Assembly (NCBI GenBank): GCA_007128995.1
Contig: SKWJ01000479.1
Location: forward strand, 1-16,812
Origin: Paracoccaceae bacterium
GTDB taxonomy: Bacteria > Pseudomonadota > Alphaproteobacteria > Rhodobacterales > Rhodobacteraceae
Direction of reading: 5' to 3'
Length of the DNA: 16,812 bases
The stretch's first letter is position 1. Each line of letters begins with the position of its first letter. The notes beneath the pieces were generated by a model. That model searched no databases, was not told where the DNA came from, and saw nothing but the letters and a program-made list of their open reading frames with translations. Both the position numbers and the translations under genes were made by a program. Of this stretch, positions 6,589 through 13,800 are shown piece after piece.

Positions 6589-6852
6589 ATGCAAAACCCG
6601 TTTATGCACCGCACCCCATCTTTGTCCGGACCTGCCACGGATATCTTGCCAGTCACGCCTGACGACAGCGCGGACCTGCCGCGCTATGCGCTTGCCCTGT
6701 ATGTCCAGACGGGTGGCGCGCTGATGCTGGACACGATCGAGGGCACGCATCGCAGCGTTCAGGTTGCTGATTTCAGCCTTTTGCCGATCGGCACACGGCG
6801 CGTGCGCGCAACAGGCACGACCGCTCAGGGTATTCATGCGCTGTGTATCTGA
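6589..6852 (+). CDS. Orphan GTA head-spike-base-like protein (RCAP_Rcc01079/GhsA family)
   Basis: An 87-residue protein with AAGGA 8 nt before the ATG. The pattern is that of the spike base protein family named after Rhodobacter capsulatus Rcc01079: an N-terminal M-x-[ND]-P-F, then VTPDDSADLP (22-31), RYALALYVQTGG (32-43), a short beta region, and LLPIGTRRVRATGTTAQGI (64-82) near the C-terminus. In R. capsulatus this protein carries the head spikes of the gene transfer agent, which bind the capsule polysaccharide of recipient cells. No other GTA or phage gene is present, and no spike-fibre gene follows. An upstream in-frame ATG at 6532 lacks a good ribosome site. It may supply a GTA encoded elsewhere, be a phage relic, or have been taken into the EPS locus. 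Family identification is from memory of the motif pattern. Confidence 0.72.
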   Translation: MQNPFMHRTPSLSGPATDILPVTPDDSADLPRYALALYVQTGGALMLDTIEGTHRSVQVADFSLLPIGTRRVRATGTTAQGIHALCI

Positions 6853-7364
6853 TCGGGCAACGGCCACTTAGCCAAGCTATGCTCCGTTGATCTGGCGCGC
6901 TAATATCCTGATTTCTGGTGCAGACGGGCCAGCCTCAGCCAAAGGCAACGCGGCAAACAGGCCAGATCACAGGATTTGCCGGGCGGGCCTGCTATCTCTA
7001 TGCGGGTCCGCCAAATACATGTTGCCAATAAAACCGGCGAATGGCTCAAGAAACATGCGCGGGTGCTGATCATCTTGTATTTCAAGCCATAACAATCTAG
7101 ATATCGCCATGATTGGGGCATGGATTCCACGCCTGCGTTTGGTAAATATATTTCGAGTGAGTGTTGGTGCGTCAATGACAGAAGTCATGACCCTTGAAGA
7201 TCGTATCATGCGCAGTGCGATCTGTGCTGAGCGATCTGTCACTCTCGTTTTGCGTGTTTGTGATATTGTCCTGAAATGCAATGCCCGACGATGGTGTGTT
7301 AAGAAGCTAGACGGAAATTTACAGTATACAAGTATCAGACCGGCATTTTCGGGAGAGAGTTGAG
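6853..7364. other. Gene-poor stretch before the AAA ATPase operon
   Basis: About 510 bp without a convincing gene. Base composition becomes AT-richer from about 7010, and the open frames on either strand lack ribosome sites and the local codon bias. Seen in it: a 9-bp direct repeat GCGATCTGT (7217-7225 and 7231-7239, 14 bp apart), an ATGAC-AGAA-GTCAT inverted repeat near 7174-7187, and the leader of the ATPase gene with its ribosome site (GGGAGAG around 7351-7357). It probably contains the promoter for the ATPase-Wzz-kinase genes, but no clear -35/-10 pair stands out. It could also be a decayed insertion. Confidence 0.5.
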
Positions 7365-8324
7365 ATGGCAGAGCACAGCACCCAAGGCAAAGCGCACAGG
7401 CCCGACGAAGACGCCAATGTCTATAACGAGCATTTCGGGCTGAAGATGCGCCCGTTTGCAATTCAGCCAGATCCTGCCTTCATGTATTGGTCGCCCCTGC
7501 ATACGCGGGGGCTAACGATGTTGGAATATGGTCTGCTGACCCGCGCCCCGATCACCCTGATCACCGGCGAGGTGGGGGCCGGAAAGACCACGATCCTGCA
7601 TCATCTTCTCAAATCTCTGCCAGAGAATATCCGCCTTGGCCTTGTGTCGAACGCGATCGGTGACAGGGGGGACCTGTTGCGCTGGGTGCTGCTGTCCCTT
7701 GATCAGCCCGCACCGCCGGACGCCAGCTATGTCGAACTGTTCGACCAGTTCCAGCGATACCTGATTGATGAATACGCCGCCGGAAACCGTGTCGCAATCA
7801 TCATTGACGAAGCGCAGAACCTGTCGCGTGACAGTCTTGAAGAACTGCGGATGTTCACCAACATCAATTCCAACAAGGACGAATTGCTGCAACTGATCCT
7901 TGTCGGGCAGCCAGAATTGCGTGACCTTATCCGCAGCCCGGACCTGAAGCAGTTTGCGCAGCGCGTCTCCTCTGCCTTTCATCTTGGCCCGCTTGGGGCG
8001 TCGGATATCCTGCCCTATATCCAGCACCGGATGCGGGTGGCGGGGTGCCCGCGCGACAACGTCTTCTCCTCCGAGGCGGCAGCCATCATCTATCAGATGA
8101 CCGGCGGCATTCCGCGGCTGGTGAACCAGCTCTGCGATCTGGCACTGGTTTACGCCTTCGCCGATGATGTGGAGCATGTCAGCCCCCTGACCTTGCGGAA
8201 TATCCAGACCGACGGCGTGTTCTTCGCTGGCGAGCATGTGGATTTCCCCGACAATATCGTCCCGGTGCGACCAGCCATGGCGCATAAGAGCGCCGCTTAT
8301 AGGAACGGAACAGCAGATGAGTGA
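7365..8324 (+). CDS. ExeA/XrtA-system type AAA ATPase
   Basis: A 319-residue soluble AAA ATPase. It opens with YNEHFGLKMRPFAIQPDPAFMYWSP (20-44), the hallmark N-terminus of ExeA/GspA-like ATPases and of the putative secretion ATPase of PEP-CTERM EPS loci. Then follow Walker A GEVGAGKTT (68-76), Walker B VAIIIDEAQNLS (143-154), a sensor region LILVGQPELR (177-186) and GGIPRLVNQLCD (247-258). The C-terminus lacks the peptidoglycan-binding domain of true ExeA, as in the EPS versions. It probably powers assembly or operation of the export machinery at the inner membrane; the substrate is unknown. The start at 7365 has a GGGAGAG ribosome site. Its stop overlaps the next start by 8 bp, which indicates translational coupling with the chain-length gene. 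Confidence 0.88.
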   Translation: MAEHSTQGKAHRPDEDANVYNEHFGLKMRPFAIQPDPAFMYWSPLHTRGLTMLEYGLLTRAPITLITGEVGAGKTTILHHLLKSLPENIRLGLVSNAIGDRGDLLRWVLLSLDQPAPPDASYVELFDQFQRYLIDEYAAGNRVAIIIDEAQNLSRDSLEELRMFTNINSNKDELLQLILVGQPELRDLIRSPDLKQFAQRVSSAFHLGPLGASDILPYIQHRMRVAGCPRDNVFSSEAAAIIYQMTGGIPRLVNQLCDLALVYAFADDVEHVSPLTLRNIQTDGVFFAGEHVDFPDNIVPVRPAMAHKSAAYRNGTADE

Positions 8325-9882
8325 AATCAAGTTCTACCTGTCACTTGTATTGCAGCGTCTGCACTGGATTATCCTGCTTGGGGTGATCGGGACATCGGGG
8401 GCGATGTGGTATGCTCAATCTCTGCCCGCGACCTACAGCGCCCGCGTGGTCATGATTGCAGAATCGCCTCAGATCCCGGGCGACCTCGCGGCCTCGACGG
8501 TGCGAACCGGGACCGCCGAACAGTTGCAGATCCTGCGCCAGCGGGTGATGACGCGCGATGTGCTGATCGACCTCGCCAACCGGATGAATGTCTATGCCGC
8601 TGAAATTGCAGCAGGTGCGCCGCGCCGCAGTGGCGATTCGATCGTCGAGGACATGCGCGAGCGGATGAGCATAAGCGTCTCCACGCCGGGCGGGCGCGGG
8701 TCGAGCGGGGCAACCCTTCTGACGGTCACGTTCAAAGCGCCGAGCGCACAGCTTGCCGCCGATGTCGCCAATGAAATGGCCACGCGCCTGTTGCGCGAAA
8801 ATGTCGAGATGCGTACCGCCGCAGCCCGCCAGACCCTTGAATTCTTCGAGCAGGAAGTGTCGCGTCTGGATCAGGAACTGGCCCGGCGCTCTGCCGCGAT
8901 TCTCGAGTTCCAGCAGCAGAATCTGAACGCATTGCCCGCTGCCGCGAATTTCACGCGCACGCGTCTGACCGGGTTGGAGGATCGGCTTGAACGGCTGGAA
9001 GAACGCGCCATTGACCTGAGCGACCGGCGCGATCAGCTCATCCGGATGCGGGCGATCGCGCAGGCCGATGCAGGTGGCCCTGCTGCCACCGCCGAAGCCC
9101 GCGAATTGCGCGACCTTCAGTCGGAACGATCCCGCGTTGTCACGTTGCTATCGCCACAAAACCCGCGCGTCCGGCTGCTGGATGCCCAAATCGAACGGTT
9201 GGAAGCGATTGTGGCAGACCAGGAAACTGCCGCCGCGCAGGCCGAACAAGACGGCATAGAGCCGCCGCAGCAGATGAGCCAGTATGATGTGCAGATTGCG
9301 GATCTGGAGCGTCAGATTGCCGCGATCGAGCGCGAGCGCCCGCGGCTGGAGGAAAGCATCGCCCGGCTGGAAGAGATTGTCGATGAGATTCCGTCCAACA
9401 CAGTGATACTGGAAACGCTGGAACGCGATTACCGCGCCGCGCAGACGCGCTATAACGAGGCTGTCGCCAATCGCGCGCGCGCTGAAACCGGCGACACGAT
9501 CGAAAGCATGGCCCGCGGCCAGCGGCTGAACATGGTCGAGCCGGCGACGCCGCCACGCACCCCTGACAGCCCCAACCGCATGCTGATCATGCTGGCTGGC
9601 GGCGCGGGAAGCACAGGGCTTGGATTTGCGCTTGCACTGGGACTGACCCTGTTGCGCCCCGTGATCCGCCGCCCCGAGGATCTGACCCGCGGTCTGGGTA
9701 TCACGCCTTTTGCCACACTTCCCTACATGCGCACCGAAGCAGAGATTTTCAGGCGGCGTCTGATGCTCTGGGGGGGCGGTGCGACGGCGGTGATCGTGCT
9801 TGGCGTCGGAATCTGGGCTCTGGACAGTCAGGTCATGCCGTTGGATATGATTGTCGAGCGTGTGCGCGCGCGGTTTGGATAA
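8317..9882 (+). CDS. Wzz/GNVR-type polysaccharide chain-length determinant
   Basis: A 521-residue polysaccharide co-polymerase. A membrane segment (about 16-33) is followed by a Wzz-type periplasmic domain (to about 160) and a long coiled coil (about 170-400) rich in Leu, Glu, Arg and Gln heptads, with the SPQNPRVRLLDAQIERLE segment (279-296) typical of the GNVR region. Then come a proline-rich stretch (PATPPRTPDSPNR, 409-421) and a second membrane segment (423-446). A third hydrophobic segment (about 483-501) precedes a short basic tail. No kinase is fused; the cognate kinase is the next gene. It controls polymer length and links the inner-membrane synthase to the export channel. The start at 8317 has GGAA upstream and overlaps the ATPase gene by 8 bp; an in-frame extension back to 8236 lies inside the ATPase frame and is rejected. 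Confidence 0.92.
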   Translation: MSEIKFYLSLVLQRLHWIILLGVIGTSGAMWYAQSLPATYSARVVMIAESPQIPGDLAASTVRTGTAEQLQILRQRVMTRDVLIDLANRMNVYAAEIAAGAPRRSGDSIVEDMRERMSISVSTPGGRGSSGATLLTVTFKAPSAQLAADVANEMATRLLRENVEMRTAAARQTLEFFEQEVSRLDQELARRSAAILEFQQQNLNALPAAANFTRTRLTGLEDRLERLEERAIDLSDRRDQLIRMRAIAQADAGGPAATAEARELRDLQSERSRVVTLLSPQNPRVRLLDAQIERLEAIVADQETAAAQAEQDGIEPPQQMSQYDVQIADLERQIAAIERERPRLEESIARLEEIVDEIPSNTVILETLERDYRAAQTRYNEAVANRARAETGDTIESMARGQRLNMVEPATPPRTPDSPNRMLIMLAGGAGSTGLGFALALGLTLLRPVIRRPEDLTRGLGITPFATLPYMRTEAEIFRRRLMLWGGGATAVIVLGVGIWALDSQVMPLDMIVERVRARFG

Positions 9883-9900
9883 GCTCTGGGAGTAGACTAT

Positions 9901-10791
9901 TTGGAAAGAATTCAGACGGCCATCAACAAGGCCCGCGCGCAACGTGAACGCGAACAAACCGCATCAGAGCAAGTCCTGCGGGAACAGCCTGTCCCGGTTG
10001 CGCCTGCTCTTGCGCGGGACGCCGAAGTCCCGCATGGCGGCGACGCAGCGCTGAAAGACGGGCCAGCCCCTCGGGCGGCCTGGTCGGAATTCAGGCCGAT
10101 GATGCCGGATGCAGATCACCTGCTGCGCAACCGCATCATGACGCTGCATGGCGGGCGCAACTCGGTACTGTATGACCAGTTGCGCACCAAGGTGTTGCAG
10201 ACAATGCGGGCGAATGGCTGGAAGCGGCTTGCCATCACCTCGCCCGCGCCCGGCTGCGGCAAAAGCACTGTGATTCTCAATCTGGCCTTCAGCCTGGCGC
10301 GACAGCCAGATCTGTACACGATCCTTCTGGAGATGGACCTGCGTCGGCCCTCGCTTGGGGGCTTGCTGGGCCTCAGGACCGAAAAAGGGATCGCATCCTG
10401 GCTGGAAGGGCGCATCGGCTTTGCCCAGCAGGCTGCCTGCTATAATTTCAATCTGGCATTCGCGCTGTGCCACCAGCCGCGCAGCGATGCGTCGGATCTT
10501 CTGCTGCAGGGCCGCACGGGGGCGGCGCTGACCCAGATGGAAGAGCGCTATCAACCTGACCTGATGCTGTTCGACATGCCGCCCTTGCAGGCCAATGATG
10601 ATATGATGGCCTTCGCATCCCAGGTCGATTGTGTGCTGATCGTGGCCGGGGCCGAACAATCGACGATCAAGCAGATCGATGCCTGTGAACGCGATCTGGC
10701 GCAGCAGACAAATGTGATGGGTGTCATTCTGAACAAATGCACGCATCTGGATACCGATTCTGGCTATGGCTATTACGACTACGCCAAATGA
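9901..10791 (+). CDS. BY-kinase (CpsD/XrtA-type tyrosine autokinase), TTG start
   Basis: A 296-residue P-loop ATPase of the bacterial tyrosine kinase family, which phosphorylates its own C-terminal tyrosines and controls EPS assembly with its Wzz partner. Seen: MERIQTAINKARAQRE at the N-terminus, resembling kinases of PEP-CTERM EPS loci; Walker A SPAPGCGKST (114-123, Lys121); Walker A' ILLEMDLRR (141-149); Walker B LMLFDMPP (221-228, Asp225); and a C-terminal tyrosine cluster GYGYYDY (Tyr289, 291, 292, 294). The Walker A' motif has Glu144 where the first Asp of D-x-D-x-R is usual. The start is TTG: GGGAG lies 8 nt upstream, and the frame gives the expected family N-terminus. It lies 18 bp after the chain-length gene, in one operon. 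Confidence 0.9.
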   Translation: MERIQTAINKARAQREREQTASEQVLREQPVPVAPALARDAEVPHGGDAALKDGPAPRAAWSEFRPMMPDADHLLRNRIMTLHGGRNSVLYDQLRTKVLQTMRANGWKRLAITSPAPGCGKSTVILNLAFSLARQPDLYTILLEMDLRRPSLGGLLGLRTEKGIASWLEGRIGFAQQAACYNFNLAFALCHQPRSDASDLLLQGRTGAALTQMEERYQPDLMLFDMPPLQANDDMMAFASQVDCVLIVAGAEQSTIKQIDACERDLAQQTNVMGVILNKCTHLDTDSGYGYYDYAK

Positions 10792-10816
10792 GTGCGGCCA
10801 AAAGGTTCATACGGGC

Positions 10817-10870
10817 CTGCGTTGCTGGATAACGCAGATCTGTGCGTTTACCAGATTGACAGGTTAACGC
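10817..10870 (+). promoter_or_regulatory. Tandem inverted repeats before the hybrid kinase
   Basis: In the 85-bp gap between the BY-kinase and the histidine kinase, CTGCGTT (10817-10823) and AACGCAG (10831-10837) form a perfect 7-bp inverted repeat. GCGTTTACC (10844-10852) and GGTTAACGC (10862-10870) form a second, 9-bp one with a single mismatch. The second ends 6 nt before the ATG. They share a GCGTT half, so they could be an operator pair or mRNA hairpins affecting initiation. No good Shine-Dalgarno sequence is visible here. Confidence 0.4.
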
Positions 10871-10876
10871 GCAAAG

Positions 10877-13800
10877 ATGCACGCTCACCCACAGGCGTAT
10901 GTATCTGGTAAAACAGTGTCTAGAAGCAATTATATTCCCTTGCCTGCAGAGCAGTGCAGGTCAGCACAGGAACTGGCTGTCTCCCTTCTGAACCGGCTTG
11001 CGCGGGCAAGCACGGCGGCCGCTGATGGGATTGTCGATGCAACGCTCGCGGCCTGCGGTCATTTCGCAGGGCTCAGCCGGACCTATGTGTTCTGGTCTGG
11101 CTTCTCTGAGCAGATGCACAATACCAATGAATGGACAGCGCCTGGCATTCCCTCGATGATGGCAGAGTTGCAGGGGCTGGCGAAGGCCGATTTCACGCAT
11201 ATCTGGGACAGTCTGGAGGCCGATCAGGTGTTCCGGGTCGAGGCCTTGTCCGACCTGCCCGAGGCCGAAGCGGCATTGCGCGCGCATCTTGAAGCGCAGG
11301 ATATCGAATCGCTGCTGCTGGCCCCGATCTTTGAGGATGGCCAGCCTGTCGGTTTTGTCGGCTGTGACAGTATTGGCAAGAAGCGCGCATGGAGCGCGGA
11401 TGACATCTTGCTGCTGCGCGCGCTTGCCAATGGGATTGGCGGGCTGAAACTGCGGGTGCAGGCAGAAACAAATCTGCGCGAAAGTGCCGAGCGGCTGGAA
11501 GCGACCTTGCTGGCGATCCCGGATCTGATCCTCGAGGTTGACAGCGCCGGGGTGATTGAACAGGCGCATCAGTCCGGGGGCGACTGGGAACTGTTCCCGG
11601 GTGTGCAGATGCAGGGCCGCAGGCTGAGCGAAATGCTGCCCCCGCATGTGGCTGATATCGCGCAAGACATGATGCACACGGTCGATGCGGCCGGGGGGGC
11701 GCCATCGCAGCGCTACAGTATCGAGGACAGTCAGGGTCTGCGCTGGTATGAAGCGCGCGCAACAGCGCGTCAGGGCGCGCGGGGCGGGTATATCTTCGTG
11801 GTGCGCGACACGACCGAGGGACAGTCGGCCGCGCTGGGGGAGGCGGCGCGCTTGCAGCAATTGCAGCGCATTTTCGAATTCGCGCCGATCGGGATCGTTC
11901 TGAATGACTTCGAGGATGGCACCTTTCTGGATGCCAATCCCGCGTTCCTGCGTGATTCGGGCTATTCGCGCCCGGCGCTGACGGCGCTGAAAATGCGCCA
12001 GATCACGACCCCGGAAGGGGTTCAGACGGCATTGGAACAGCGCGCCCTGCTGGAGGCGACGGGCCGCTACGGCCCGATCGATCAGCAATATTTCCGCGCT
12101 GACGGCTCTGTGGCCCATGTTCACTTGTCCGGGGTGCTGACAACCGACACGGACGGACGCAAGGCGGTCTGGCATTTCGTGGATGATCAGACGGCACGCC
12201 ACGCGCATGAGGCCGAGATCGAGGCCCGCCGCCAGGAGGCCGAACTGGCAACCGGTCGCCTGACGTCCGCCGTGGATGCGCTGACGGACGGGTTTGCCCT
12301 GTTTGACAGTGATGACCGGCTGGTGATGTGCAACCAGCCCTACCGCGATCAGTTCCCCAGATCAGGCCCGCTTCTGAGGCCCGGAATGCAACGCGGCGAC
12401 ATGATTGCCTTGCGGCTGAAACACAAGGAATATCCCGAGGCTGTTGGCAACGAGCAAGCATGGCTGAAAGAGCGCAACAAACAGTTGCAACAAGACAGCA
12501 ATCAGGTTGAACAGCGCCTCAGCGACGGGCGCTGGATTCGCGCCTTTGAACACAAGACACCGCATGGCGACCGGGTGGGGCTGCGCGTGGACATCACACC
12601 GCTGCGCGAAACCCAGGCACGGCTGGAGATGGTGATCGAGGGCGCGCAGATCGGCACATGGGAATGGGCGCTGGATACCCGCCTGACCCGCGTCAACGCG
12701 GTCTGGTGCCAGATGCTGGGCCTGGAAGAGGACAGCCGCCTGCTGGATTCCGCAGCCTTCTATGACTTGCTGCACCCAGAGGATGCAGCGGTGGCGCGCG
12801 TCGCCTTCGACGGCGTGCTTGGTCAGGGGGATGATGCGCTGAACATGACGCTGCGCTTGCGCCATGTGACCGGGCGCTGGGTCTGGGTGCTGCTGCGTGG
12901 TCGGGTCGTGGCGCGCACGGAAACGGGCGTCGCCCGGCAGATGTCAGGGATCGCGCTGGATGTCAGCGAGCAGATCGCGCGCGAAGAAGCGATCACCGCC
13001 GCGCGGGATGCCCTTGCACAGGCGCTCACCGACCGTGATACCGCCATCCAGCGCCTGCAGGACATCGCCTCGACCAGCACGGACTGGTTTTGGGAACAGG
13101 ATGCTGATTTGCGCTTCACCTATGTCTCGACCGGATATGCGCGCTCCGTCGGGGATGCGTGGCCCATTCTGGGCCTGACGCGCGAAGACTATGTCGGCCA
13201 TGATCCCAAGACCCTGTCAAGCCCGTCATGGCAGGCGATGACGCAGACCCTTCAGGCGCGCGAACCCTTCACCAATTTCGTCTATTCACATCCAAGCTCG
13301 GATGGCGGGCTGGTCTGGTTTCGCACAAGTGGCGTCCCGTTCTATGATGCAGAGGGGCAGTTTCAGGGCTATCGTGGTGTCGGGGGGGACATCACGTCGC
13401 TGATCGCCGCGCAGGAACGTGCGCATGCGCTGGAACGCGTGGCAGAACAGGCGCGGACCCAGCTTTTCGATGCGATCGAGGCGCTTCAGGACGGGTTTGT
13501 CCTGTATGACGCGCAGGACCGTCTGATCATGGCGAATATGCGCCACCGTGAATTCTATGCCGAGACGGGGGCGCAGATGGCCGAGGGCGAGACGTTCGCC
13601 CAGATCCTGCAGCGTTCGGTCAATGCAGGCCAGATCGCGGATGCGATCGGGCGCGAAGAGGCGTGGCTGGAAGAGCGCATGGCCCTGCACCGCCAGCCCA
13701 AAGCGGCGTTCGAGCAGCGCCTTGCCGATGGCCGGGTGCTGCGCATTCACGAAATGCGCACGCGCGACGGGGGCCGTGTCGGCCTGCGCACCGATGTCAC

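Noticed and set aside
7109..7363. 84-codon open frame upstream of the ATPase gene
   Set aside because: No ribosome site, codon use unlike the neighbours, and no recognisable protein pattern; likely chance frame in leader DNA.
6967..7461. Minus-strand open frame across the gap and the ATPase start
   Set aside because: Overlaps the well-supported ATPase N-terminus, has unbiased codons and no family resemblance.
10856..10861. TTGACA as a -35 for the hybrid kinase gene
   Set aside because: No -10 element lies 16-18 bp downstream, and such a promoter would start inside the coding sequence.
10961..12208. Long minus-strand frame opposite the hybrid kinase (also 13964-15064)
   Set aside because: Mirror of GC-rich coding sequence; the plus-strand frame has clear GAF/PAS/kinase motifs and the reverse products match nothing.
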